A stretch of 64,000 nt of DNA from an uncultured Curtobacterium sp. (lineage in GTDB: Bacteria > Actinomycetota > Actinomycetes > Actinomycetales > Microbacteriaceae), in NCBI GenBank assembly GCA_913778205.1, contig CAJYUW010000003.1:1-64000 (forward strand), given 5' to 3'. A program made the translations under genes and the position numbers. This document shows, piece by piece, positions 33,768 through 41,551 of the stretch. Each line of letters begins with the position of its first letter. The first letter of the stretch is position 1. The notes beneath the pieces were generated by a model. It did no database searches, was not told the origin of the DNA, and was given only the letters and a program-made list of their open reading frames with translations.

Positions 33768-33804
33768 GGACGGCCCCGTCTCGCACCGCGAGACGGGGCC
33801 GTCC
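33768..33804 (+). terminator. Strong terminator after the importer operon
   Basis: Arms 33768-33784 and 33788-33804 form a perfect 17-bp stem (GGACGGCCCCGTCTCGC and complement) with a 3-nt loop. It lies just after the chvE stop. Confidence 0.85.
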
Positions 33805-33856
33805 CGCGTTCCCGGGACGGCGGGGCACGGCCGGGAGGCACGGGGCGGGTCCCGTC

Positions 33857-33920
33857 GTCAGCGGGCCGCGGCGTCAGCGGGTCCCGTCGTCAGCGGGTCC
33901 CGTCGTCAGCGGGTCCCGTC
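33857..33920. repeat. Four 16-bp repeats at the end of hepT
   Basis: Units at 33857-33872 (diverged), 33873-33888, 33889-33904 and 33905-33920 read GACGGGACCCGCTGAC on the minus strand. The last one contains the codons and stop (Asp-Gly-Thr-Arg-stop) of hepT, so the gene's 3' end appears to have been duplicated in tandem downstream. A single arm of the GGGAGGC family precedes them at about 33829-33842. Confidence 0.85.
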
Positions 33921-34250
33921 GTCGACGTGTGCCGCCCGGAGGCGGCGAGCCGCCGCGCACAGGTGCGGGACGTCGGTCCGCGCCGTGCCGAACACCACCG
34001 CGGGCGTGGTGTCGAAGTAGCGGCGCGTGAGGCGTTCGGCGAGGAGCGACACCTTCGCCCAGGGGATGCTCGGCTCGGCCGCCGTCAACTCCCCCGGCAG
34101 CATCCGCACCGCCTCCCCGATCTCGACGAGGCGCATCCGCACCGCGTCGTACACCAGGTGCTCCGGCAGCGCGTCGTCGTGGACGTACTCCCCGATCACC
34201 CCGCACGCCCGGATCACGTCGTCCAGGCGCTCCCCCGTCCCCCGGGTCAC
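33906..34250 (-). CDS. hepT: HepT-like HEPN protein with altered active site
   Basis: This 114-residue DUF86/HEPN protein is the toxin member of MntA/HepT systems, normally an RNase. The fold pattern is present (IGEYVHDD, YDAVRMRLVEIGEAVRML, SIPWAKVSLL). The catalytic RNxxxHxY motif should fall at residues 71-78, but here it reads AERLTRRY: Arg71 is Ala and His76 is Arg, while Tyr78, the usual AMPylation target, remains. It may therefore be inactive as an RNase, or the motif has shifted. The GTG at 34250 overlaps the mntA stop in GTGA. Confidence 0.8.
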   Translation of the reverse strand: MTRGTGERLDDVIRACGVIGEYVHDDALPEHLVYDAVRMRLVEIGEAVRMLPGELTAAEPSIPWAKVSLLAERLTRRYFDTTPAVVFGTARTDVPHLCAAARRLRAAHVDDGTR

Positions 34251-34762
34251 AGCGGGATCGCCTCGCGGACCACGCGCGGGTCCATGCCGGCGGCGTCCAC
34301 GACGTCGACCCGCGTGCCGAGGAGCTGCTCGGCCTCGTCCTGGATCCGCATGAGGGCGAAGATGCCGAGGCCACGACCCAGGTCCACCATGAGGTCGACG
34401 TCGCTGCCCGGGCCGTCCTCGCCCCGGGCGACGCTGCCGAAGAGCCGCGGGTTGCTGCCGCCGAGCCGGTGCACGATGTCCCGGAGTTCCTCGCGCGCCG
34501 CGGTCACACGGTCGCGGAGCGGCGGCGGTTCCTCCACCGGCTCGAGCTCGATGGACACCGTGAACCCCGCCGCGAGCAGCAGGCGTTGCATCGCGGCGAG
34601 CGATGGTTCACGTCGCCCGTTCTCGTAGGTGCTGATCACGCTCTGGGTGACGCCGGCGCGCACGGCGAGCTGGACCTGGGTCAGCTCCGCGCGGATGCGG
34701 GCGTCGCGGATGAGCTCGGCCGCCGACACCGGCGGCGCGGGCCTGGGCAGGACTGCGGACAT
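34247..34762 (-). CDS. mntA: HTH-fused MntA-type nucleotidyltransferase antitoxin
   Basis: A 171-residue protein with two parts. Residues 14-70 form an XRE-type helix-turn-helix (LTQVQLAVRAGVTQSVISTYENG). Residues 90-171 form a minimal nucleotidyltransferase with the intact motif GSVARGEDGPGSDVDL (Gly109-Ser110, Asp121, Asp123). MntA proteins neutralise HepT by AMPylating its tyrosine. Fusion to a DNA-binding domain suggests that the same protein represses the operon. The ATG at 34762 is preferred; one 13 codons upstream is possible. The promoter side (34763-34860) is clearly richer in A+T than its surroundings. Confidence 0.85.
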   Translation of the reverse strand: MSAVLPRPAPPVSAAELIRDARIRAELTQVQLAVRAGVTQSVISTYENGRREPSLAAMQRLLLAAGFTVSIELEPVEEPPPLRDRVTAAREELRDIVHRLGGSNPRLFGSVARGEDGPGSDVDLMVDLGRGLGIFALMRIQDEAEQLLGTRVDVVDAAGMDPRVVREAIPL

Positions 34763-34894
34763 GCGGCCACGATACACAGAATGCGAAATTTCTCGGCGCA
34801 CAGATAACTGTTCGCCACAAGCGGTCCTGGGGATTGCTCCTGCTATATCGCGCTCGGTCGTTGCCGAACCCGTCCCGTGCGGGGCGGACGCCGA

Positions 34895-35482
34895 TCAGTC
34901 GCGCGTGGAGACGTCCGTGCGGTGGAAGTTCTGCGCCGAGCGGGACGCCGTCGGACCGCGCTGACCCTGGTACCGCGACTGGTACTCGGCGGAGCCGTAC
35001 GGCTTCTCGGCCGGGCTCGAGAGCTGGAAGAAGCAGAGCTGGCCGATCTTCATGCCGGGCCAGAGCTTGATCGGCAGCGTCGCGACGTTGGACAGCTCCA
35101 GGGTCACGTGGCCGGAGAAGCCCGGGTCGATGAAGCCGGCGGTCGAGTGGGTCAGGAGCCCGAGGCGCCCGAGCGAGCTCTTGCCCTCGAGTCGCGCCGC
35201 GATGTCGTCGGGCAGGGACACGACCTCGAACGTCGAGCCGAGGACGAACTCCCCGGGGTGGAGGACGAACGCCTCGTCCGGGTCCGTCTCCACGAGCCGC
35301 GTGAGCTCCGGCTGGTCCTCCGCCGGGTCGATGTGCGGGTACTTGTGGTTGTCGAACAGGCGGAAGTACTTGTCGAGCCGGACGTCGATGCTCGAGGGCT
35401 GCACGAGCGACGCGTCGTACGGGTCGAGGCCGATGCGGCCGTCGGCGAGCTGGGCGGTGATGTCGCGGTCGGAGAGCAGCAC
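34895..35482 (-). CDS. dcd: dCTP deaminase
   Basis: Cytosolic trimeric enzyme of 195 residues that deaminates dCTP in the pathway to dTMP. In Mycobacterium the homologue also has dUTPase activity and yields dUMP, which may hold here. Conserved stretches are [45 protein letters not shown] with the catalytic Glu, and MKIGQLCFF. The GTG at 35482 follows TAGGCT (35489-35494, minus strand) by six bases, consistent with leaderless initiation. Confidence 0.95.
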   Translation of the reverse strand: MLLSDRDITAQLADGRIGLDPYDASLVQPSSIDVRLDKYFRLFDNHKYPHIDPAEDQPELTRLVETDPDEAFVLHPGEFVLGSTFEVVSLPDDIAARLEGKSSLGRLGLLTHSTAGFIDPGFSGHVTLELSNVATLPIKLWPGMKIGQLCFFQLSSPAEKPYGSAEYQSRYQGQRGPTASRSAQNFHRTDVSTRD

Positions 35483-35562
35483 GCTGGAAGCCTAGCGGCC
35501 GGGCACCGCCGTCGATATCCTGTGAGGCTGCCCAGGTCCGGGCGGCGAACTGGAGCAGGACG

Positions 35563-36687
35563 ATGACCGACGCAGCCCCCACCGAGACCGCGCCGTCGAC
35601 CCGGTACGTGGTCGAGGAACTCGACGTGCCCGCCACGATGCAGGACGACCCCGCACGCGTGACGGCGTTCCGTGACTGGCTGGAGGTGTCCGACCGTGCC
35701 GAGGGCGCGGTGCACGGACTGGCCGAGCTGGCCTGGACACCGGACGAGTACCTCCCGATGTGCCACACGCCGGGAGCGCCCACCCGGCTGTTCGTCGCAC
35801 GGGACGCCGACGGGACGGTCATCGGCGCGGCGGCGTACGACTCGAAGACCGAGCCCGGGACGACGAACTGCTGGCTCGCCGTCGGCGTCGACCCGGCCCA
35901 CCAGCGCCGCGGGGTCGGCACGCTGCTCGCCGACCGGGTCGAGCAGGTCGCGCGCGACGCCGGCCGGACGCAGTGGAAGACGTACGCGGTGTCGCGGCAG
36001 GTGGGGCCGGCCTCCGGCGACGGGTACCTGCCGGCACCGACCGGGTACGGCACCCTGCCCGCGGACGAAGCCGCGGTCCGTTTCCTCCTCGGTCGAGGCT
36101 GGCGCTTCGGCCAGGTGAACCGGATCAGCCGGCTCGCGCTGCCCGCCGACGCCTCGGTGGTCGCCGCCCTCCGCGAGCGGGCCACCGGCGTCGCCGGTGC
36201 CGCGTACCGCGCGCACGCCTGGACCGGTCGGACGCCCGAGCAGTGGATCGACGGCATCGCTCTGCTGCACACCCGGATGTCGACCGACGCTCCCGAGGGC
36301 GACATGGAGGAGCCGGAGGACGTCTGGGACGCCGACCGGCTCCGCGAGCGGGAGGCCGAGCTCGAGCGGGCGCCGAGGACGATGGTGACGATCGCCGTGG
36401 AGCACGTCGCCACGGGCACGCTCGTCGGGTTCACGCAGCTGGCCGTCCCGGACGCACCCGAGCGTGCGGTCATGCAGTGGGACACCCTCGTCCTGCGGGA
36501 GCACCGTGGACACCGGCTCGGGTGGTTGCTCAAGGTGGAGGGCATCGCGTTCGTCGAGCGCGAGTTCTCCGGACGCCCGTCGATCGTCACCTTCAACGCC
36601 GAGGAGAACCGGCCGATGCTCGACGTCAACGAGGCCGTCGGGTTCGTGGGCGTCGGCAGCGAGGGCATCTGGGAGCACCGGGACTGA
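35563..36687 (+). CDS. Double-GNAT acetyltransferase
   Basis: The 374-residue protein has two GNAT domains. The first (about 15-190) carries the acetyl-CoA motif VDPAHQRRGVGTLLADR. The second (about 200-374) carries LVLREHRGHRLGWLLKVEG and ends NRPMLDVNEAVGFVGVG. Tandem GNATs occur in mycothiol synthase and in amino-group modifying enzymes, but the substrate here is unknown. The ATG has GGAGCAGG about 5 nt upstream. It is divergent from dcd. Confidence 0.87.
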   Translation: MTDAAPTETAPSTRYVVEELDVPATMQDDPARVTAFRDWLEVSDRAEGAVHGLAELAWTPDEYLPMCHTPGAPTRLFVARDADGTVIGAAAYDSKTEPGTTNCWLAVGVDPAHQRRGVGTLLADRVEQVARDAGRTQWKTYAVSRQVGPASGDGYLPAPTGYGTLPADEAAVRFLLGRGWRFGQVNRISRLALPADASVVAALRERATGVAGAAYRAHAWTGRTPEQWIDGIALLHTRMSTDAPEGDMEEPEDVWDADRLREREAELERAPRTMVTIAVEHVATGTLVGFTQLAVPDAPERAVMQWDTLVLREHRGHRLGWLLKVEGIAFVEREFSGRPSIVTFNAEENRPMLDVNEAVGFVGVGSEGIWEHRD

Positions 36688-36797
36688 ACCGGCGCCGGCA
36701 GCCGGGCCGGCCGTCGGGACCGACCCGGGCCGGACCGCAGCCGGTGCGGCGGACGCACACCGCGCCTCCCGGCTGGGGCGCTTACCATGGGACGGTC

Positions 36798-38843
36798 ATG
36801 ACCGTCACGTCCTCCGCACCCCCGTCCGGAGGCGCGGCGCCGGAATCGGCGCCCGTCACCGCGCGCACGTCCACCGTCGCGACGGTCCTCGTCGTCGCCG
36901 TCCCCCTCGCCGCGGCCTGCGCGGTCCTCGGCATGGTGGTCACCGGCGCGTTCGGCTCCGACCAGCAGCTCGTCTCCGCCGGCGACCTCGTCACCTACGG
37001 CCTGCCGATAGCGCGCGCCGTCCACGACGCCATGGCCGCGGTCACCATCGGCCTCCTCATCGTCGCGGCGTTCGCGCTGCCGGCGCGGAAGCAGGACCAC
37101 GGATCGGTGTCGAGCGTGCAGCACCGGGGGACCCGGTGGGCGGCCGCGACCGGAGGGGTCTGGTTCCTCGCGGCGGTGGTGAGCATCGTCCTGACCGGCG
37201 CGAACACGCTCGGCGTGCCGCTGACGTCGCCGGTGTTCGCCCGGAACTTCCTGCTCTTCGCGTTCCAGGTCGAGATCGGCCAGGCGCTCGTCGTGTCCGC
37301 GGTCGCGGTCCTCGCCGCAACGGTCGTCGCCGCGTTCGCGACCCGGGTGACGACCCTCGCGGTCGCGACCGTCCTGTCGTTGTTCGCGCTCCTGCCGCTC
37401 GCGCTGTCGGGGCACGCCGCCGGGTCGCTCGAGCACGCGAACGCGGTGAACTCGCTCGCCGTCCACCTCGTCGGCGTGTGCGTCTGGGCGGGCGGCCTCG
37501 TCGCGGTGCTCGTCCTCCGCACCCGGACGAAGGGCGCCACGGGCCGGGTCGTGTCGCGGTACTCGACGCTCGCGGGGTGGTCGTTCGCCGCGGTCGCGTT
37601 CTCCGGGATCGTCAACGCCTCGCTCCGGCTCACCGGTCCCCTCGACCTCGTCACGACGACCTACGGCTGGCTCATCACGACCAAGGCCGTGATCCTCGTC
37701 CTGCTCGGCTTCGCCGGCGTGGTGCAGCGCCGCCGACTCGTGCCGGCCCTGCTCCGGTCGCCGCTCGACCGTCGGTCGTTCACGCGGTTCGCGCTCGCCG
37801 AGATCGTGTTCATGGCCGTCGCGATCGGCGTCTCGGTCGCCGTGTCGCGGTCCCAGCCGCCGATCCCGCAGACCCCGGTGACGGGCGACGACACCCGCTC
37901 CGGCCTGATCGGCTACCCGTACCCGCCGACGCAGACGCTGCAGACGTACTTCACCGAGTGGCACTGGGACTGGGTGTGGGCCGCCCTCGCCGTGACCGGT
38001 GCCGGGTGGTACCTGCTCGCCGTCCGGAAGCTCCGCAGGCGCGGGGACCGCTGGCCCGTCGGCCGGACGATCGCGTGGCTGGTCGGCTGCGCCGTCTTCC
38101 TCTGGACGACATCGGGCGGGCCCGCGGTCTACGGGATGATCCACTTCTCGTCGCACATGGTGCAGCACATGCTGCTCATGATGTTCGTGCCGCTGACGCT
38201 CGTGCTCGGCGGACCGGTGCTGCTCGCCCTGCGCACCCTGCCCGTGCGGAACGACGGCTCCCGCGGTGCCCGGGAATGGCTGATGCTCTTCGTGCACTCC
38301 CGCTACATGCAGTTCATGGCGAAGCCCGCGGTCGCCGGGGTGGTGTTCGCCGGCTCGCTCGTGGTGTTCTACTTCACGCCGGCGTTCGAGAACGCCATGC
38401 AGTCCCACGAGTGGCACGTGCTCATGGTCGTGCACTTCGTCCTCAGCGGATACCTGTTCTTCTGGGTGTTCGTCGGGATCGACCCCGGGCCCGCCCGACC
38501 GCAGTACCCGATCCTCATCATCGCCCTGCTCGCGACGCTCGCCTTCCACGCGTTCTTCGGTGTCGCGGTGATGACGTCCGCCTCGGTCTTCGCGGCCGAC
38601 TGGTTCCACGCGCTCGGGCAGACGAACGACGTGGCGCTCCTCGCCGACCAGCACACCGGCGGCGGGATCGCGTGGGGCGCAGGCGAGCTCCCGATGGTGT
38701 TCGTCGCGCTGCTCGTGGTGCGGAACTGGGTCCGGACGGACGCGCGGGACGCGAAGCGCCTGGACCGCAAGGCGGAGCGTGACGGCGACGCGGACCTCAA
38801 GGCGTACAACCAGCGGCTCGCAGCGATGAACGACCGCGACTGA
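36798..38843 (+). CDS. CopD-CtaG fusion (copper import / cytochrome oxidase assembly)
   Basis: Large integral membrane protein of 681 residues. Residues 1-345 form a CopD-like copper-resistance domain with about eight helices. Residues 390-650 form a caa3-type assembly factor (CtaG) domain with His-rich segments (GMIHFSSHMVQHMLLMMF, HEWHVLMVVHF). Such fusions are common in Actinobacteria and are thought to deliver copper to cytochrome oxidase. TACCAT at 36783-36788 precedes the ATG by nine bases, so it is probably leaderless or nearly so. Confidence 0.9.
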   Translation: MTVTSSAPPSGGAAPESAPVTARTSTVATVLVVAVPLAAACAVLGMVVTGAFGSDQQLVSAGDLVTYGLPIARAVHDAMAAVTIGLLIVAAFALPARKQDHGSVSSVQHRGTRWAAATGGVWFLAAVVSIVLTGANTLGVPLTSPVFARNFLLFAFQVEIGQALVVSAVAVLAATVVAAFATRVTTLAVATVLSLFALLPLALSGHAAGSLEHANAVNSLAVHLVGVCVWAGGLVAVLVLRTRTKGATGRVVSRYSTLAGWSFAAVAFSGIVNASLRLTGPLDLVTTTYGWLITTKAVILVLLGFAGVVQRRRLVPALLRSPLDRRSFTRFALAEIVFMAVAIGVSVAVSRSQPPIPQTPVTGDDTRSGLIGYPYPPTQTLQTYFTEWHWDWVWAALAVTGAGWYLLAVRKLRRRGDRWPVGRTIAWLVGCAVFLWTTSGGPAVYGMIHFSSHMVQHMLLMMFVPLTLVLGGPVLLALRTLPVRNDGSRGAREWLMLFVHSRYMQFMAKPAVAGVVFAGSLVVFYFTPAFENAMQSHEWHVLMVVHFVLSGYLFFWVFVGIDPGPARPQYPILIIALLATLAFHAFFGVAVMTSASVFAADWFHALGQTNDVALLADQHTGGGIAWGAGELPMVFVALLVVRNWVRTDARDAKRLDRKAERDGDADLKAYNQRLAAMNDRD

Positions 38844-38923
38844 CGCGGCTCGCGGCGCCGGGCGGCGGCGGGGGCGGGAGCGGGGGCGAGGCAAGCGTGG
38901 GGCCGTGTGGCGCCGTCCGCGTC

Positions 38924-38986
38924 CGCACGACCGAAGTCAGCTCGAACCGCGCGTCCGCGTGGTGTCGACGGACTTGTGGGTGCGCG
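38924..38986. repeat. Diverged second copy of the 28-bp inverted repeat
   Basis: Bases 38924-38951 match the left arm at 7969-7996 at 23 of 28 positions. Bases 38958-38986 resemble the right arm with about 20 matches and one inserted base. The palindrome is much weaker than at the first site, as expected for a decayed copy. Both copies lie between convergent genes. Confidence 0.6.
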
Positions 38987-39118
38987 TTCGCCGCTCGGGC
39001 GACAGCCGCCGCGTTCGCCGCTCGGGCGACAGCCGCCGCGTTCGCCGCCCGGGCGACAGCCGCCGCGTTCGCCGCCCGGGCGACAGCCGTCACGTTCGCC
39101 GCTCGGGCGACAGCCGCC
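38984..39118. repeat. Five tandem copies of a 27-bp unit
   Basis: Units begin at 38984, 39011, 39038, 39065 and 39092. They differ at only a few positions, and each contains CGCTCGGGCGACAGCC or CGCCCGGGCGACAGCC. The array follows directly on the decayed inverted repeat. Confidence 0.9.
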
Positions 39119-39170
39119 GCGGCCGCTGCGGCCGCCGCGCGGGCGACGACCGGGTCGCCGCCGCGGAGCG

Positions 39171-39518
39171 TCAGTCCCCGTGCACCAGGCAGACGGCGTC
39201 GAGGTCCATCGCGGCCTCGATCGCGGCCGAGATCCCGGGCTCGCCGTCCGGCCCCGTCGGTGTCACGACGTCGACCCACCACAGGGGCACCTCGAGCGTC
39301 GGAGCCTCCGGCAGGATCCGTTCGACCTCGTCGAAGGCGTCCACCCGACGGACCCCGAGGACCGTGAGCACCGGGTGCGACGCATCGCGGCACACCTGCA
39401 TCACGAGGCCGTCGTCGAGCGCCCGCACGCCCCAGGACTCGTCGTGCAGCAGCACCGCCTCGGCGACGTCCCGGACCTCGACCGCCCGCCGGCAGAGGAG
39501 CGTCACCTCACGCGGCAC
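39171..39518 (-). CDS. Small protein of unknown function coupled to the DUF6177-like gene
   Basis: A 115-residue soluble, acidic protein that I do not recognise. The middle (DDGLVMQVCRDASHPVLTVLGVRRVDAFDEVERILP) looks like an alpha/beta domain, and the C-terminus contains VPLWWVDVVTPTG. The GTG at 39518 is chosen because GGAGG lies five bases upstream; this start overlaps the end of the upstream gene by 11 bases. The overlap implies co-expression and probably a joint function. Confidence 0.6.
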   Translation of the reverse strand: MPREVTLLCRRAVEVRDVAEAVLLHDESWGVRALDDGLVMQVCRDASHPVLTVLGVRRVDAFDEVERILPEAPTLEVPLWWVDVVTPTGPDGEPGISAAIEAAMDLDAVCLVHGD

Positions 39519-40617
39519 CCGGACCTCCGCCGACCGGGGCCCCCGTGTGGCCGTCCTCGTGCGCCGGGTCGCGCGGTGCCCCGCCGACGAGCCGGAGGAA
39601 GCGGTCCTCGTCGATGCGGTCGAGGAAGGCCTCGAGCGCCTCCCACCCGGCCTCGAACCGGACGATGAGTCCGGCATCGGCGTCGTCTCCGGCGTCGGCG
39701 ACGGCATCGCTGCCGCTCCCGTTCCCGCTCCCACGAGCCCCGAACGTCGTCGTGGTCGTGTGCGGTGGCGGCCAGACGCCGTCACGGTCGAGGAACTCGG
39801 TCGCCTCGGAGCCGACCACCACCGCGAGCGGCGACGGCTCGCCGTGGGAGACGGCCCGGACGAGGTGGTCCGCGTCGCCACGGCGCTGCATGACGATGCC
39901 GAACACCGGCTCGACCTCGTCGGCGACCTGCTGCACGGCCGCGAACAGCCGCGGGGCCAGCGCCGGGTCGGCGTGCTCCTCGGGCACCGTGAGCACGGCC
40001 GACATCGTCTCGATGACGACACCGTCCCGCAGGTGCGCGGTCATCGTGGCCGAGAAGCCGTCACCGATCGCGTACGACGTCGACACCTCGGGCGCCTCGT
40101 GCTTCGCGTACTGCGTCACGACCCAGCGGTCCCACGGGACGGTGAGCGGCTCCGCGGTCCCCCACCGGGTCGGGCACGCGCCGACGGTGTCGCACAGCGC
40201 CTCGATCGCGGAGCCCATGTCGACCGCGCGTCCCTGGTGGTGCCGGAGCGTGAGGTCGATGCTGATCTGCCGCACCGAGTCCGACGACACCGGGTGCTCG
40301 GGCGACGGCGTCCCGACGAGCTCGGGCCCACGGCGCACGAAGTCCTCGATCCCGGACGCCGCGGCCCCCGTCCGGCCGTCGCGGAGCGAACCGTCGAGGT
40401 CGGCGACCGCCCACGCCGCGCCGTGCGCGCCGAGTGCGTGCCGCAACGCGGGCGTCAGCGCCGCACCGGCGCCGGTCCGCAGCACGACCGTCCGGCCGGC
40501 CGCCGACGCGCGGCGGAGCAGCGTGGCGAAGGCGTCGGTCAGCCACACCACCGATGACGCGGAGTCCACCACGATCGCCGAACCGACCACGTCGTCGATG
40601 AGGGGATGCCTGACCAT
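39508..40617 (-). CDS. DUF6177-like actinobacterial protein
   Basis: A 369-residue soluble protein of unknown function. It opens with HPLIDDVVGSAIVVDSASSVVWLTDAFATLLRRA and has a Gly/Ser/Asp-rich linker at about 300-320 (GSGNGSGSDAVADAGDDADAG). Its sequence recalls the DUF6177 family found near type VII secretion genes in Actinobacteria, but no secretion gene is present here and the match is from memory. The ATG at 40617 is the first in the frame. The downstream 115-residue gene overlaps its end. Confidence 0.6.
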   Translation of the reverse strand: MVRHPLIDDVVGSAIVVDSASSVVWLTDAFATLLRRASAAGRTVVLRTGAGAALTPALRHALGAHGAAWAVADLDGSLRDGRTGAAASGIEDFVRRGPELVGTPSPEHPVSSDSVRQISIDLTLRHHQGRAVDMGSAIEALCDTVGACPTRWGTAEPLTVPWDRWVVTQYAKHEAPEVSTSYAIGDGFSATMTAHLRDGVVIETMSAVLTVPEEHADPALAPRLFAAVQQVADEVEPVFGIVMQRRGDADHLVRAVSHGEPSPLAVVVGSEATEFLDRDGVWPPPHTTTTTFGARGSGNGSGSDAVADAGDDADAGLIVRFEAGWEALEAFLDRIDEDRFLRLVGGAPRDPAHEDGHTGAPVGGGPGAA

Positions 40618-40828
40618 CCGGTCCCTCCTCGGTCGTCCCGTCCGCTGAATCCCCCTGGACGGTACACACGAGGGCGACACCTGTCCGTCACGGCGGGCGG
40701 CTCACAGCGCCTACACGGCGACGGCCTGGAGGCACGGATCGCGTCGGTCGTGAAGGCTCCGGAGCGCGTCCGGCTGGCTTCCAGCGGAGAATCCGGTAGG
40801 GTTGACGTCGTCCCGCTGGGCGGGATGC

Positions 40829-40902
40829 GCGAGTGTAGTTCAATGGTAGAACTCCAGCTTCCCAAGCTGGTAGCGCGGGTTCGATTCCCGTCACTCGCTC
40901 CA
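40829..40902 (+). tRNA. tRNA-Gly(CCC)
   Basis: Acceptor arms GCGAGTG (40829-40835) and CACTCGC (40892-40898) pair fully. The anticodon stem CCAGC/GCTGG encloses the loop TTCCCAA, giving anticodon CCC. The T loop reads TTCGATT, and CCA is encoded at 40900-40902. A single arm of the GGGAGGC repeat family lies about 95 bases upstream. Confidence 0.95.
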
Positions 40903-40981
40903 CACGTTCCCGGATCCACACCCGTCGGAACTCGATCCAGACTGGTCGGAACCGATCGGTGGCCTGCGGACACTCCGAGAC

Positions 40982-41551
40982 ATGAACCAGACCACGGGGG
41001 ACCGAGTCGACAGCGACCGGACCGACTGGGCCCTGAGCGTCGCCGGGGACGGATCGGCGTTCGGGCGCGTCTTCGACCGACACGCCCCTCGGATCCGTCG
41101 CCACGCGTTCGGCCTCGTCCCCACCCCGACCGACGCGGACGACGTCGTCGCCGTCACGTTCCTCGAAGCATGGCGACGACGCGACCACGTGCGGTTCGTC
41201 GACGGCTCACTGCTGCCGTGGCTGCTCGTGACCGCGACGAACACGGCGCACAACGTCACCCGCGCGAGCACGAGGCACCGCCGGTTCCTCGCACGTTTCC
41301 CGGTCGACGACCCGGCACCCGACCCCGCCGACGGGTACACCGACGGCGACGCCGTGTCCGCGATGCGGGGACTCGCCCTCGCCGACCAGCGGGTCCTCAC
41401 GCTCTGCGTCGTCGAGGGGCTCAGCGAACGCGAGGCGGCCGCCGCACTCGGCGTGCCACCAGGGACCGTCAAGTCCCGACTCCACCGGGCCAAGGCTCGA
41501 CTCCACCAGCGGTACACACGCACGGCAGACCCCCTCGGAGGCGCACTGTGA
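40982..41551 (+). CDS. ECF-family RNA polymerase sigma factor
   Basis: A 189-residue sigma-70 family protein with region 2 (FDRHAPRIRRHAFGLVPTPTDADDVVAVTFLEAWRR) and region 4 (LCVVEGLSEREAAAALGVPPGTVKSRLHRAKARL). It probably drives transcription in response to a signal sensed by the coupled membrane protein; the stop overlaps that gene's GTG in GTGA. The ATG at 40982 is the first in frame; no strong ribosome-binding site is visible. Confidence 0.92.
   Translation: MNQTTGDRVDSDRTDWALSVAGDGSAFGRVFDRHAPRIRRHAFGLVPTPTDADDVVAVTFLEAWRRRDHVRFVDGSLLPWLLVTATNTAHNVTRASTRHRRFLARFPVDDPAPDPADGYTDGDAVSAMRGLALADQRVLTLCVVEGLSEREAAAALGVPPGTVKSRLHRAKARLHQRYTRTADPLGGAL

Larger units (their letters stand above)
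38844..39170. other. Intergenic region built of repeats
   Basis: The 327 bases between convergent genes are largely repetitive: a diverged inverted repeat related to the one at 7969, then five 27-bp tandem units, then a GC-rich run of GCGGCC/GCCGC. No credible coding sequence or promoter is seen. Confidence 0.6.

Noticed and set aside
38984-39118. CRISPR or small repeat protein
   Set aside because: Head-to-tail 27-bp units have no spacers, and the open frames through them lack a start signal and continue into unrelated sequence.
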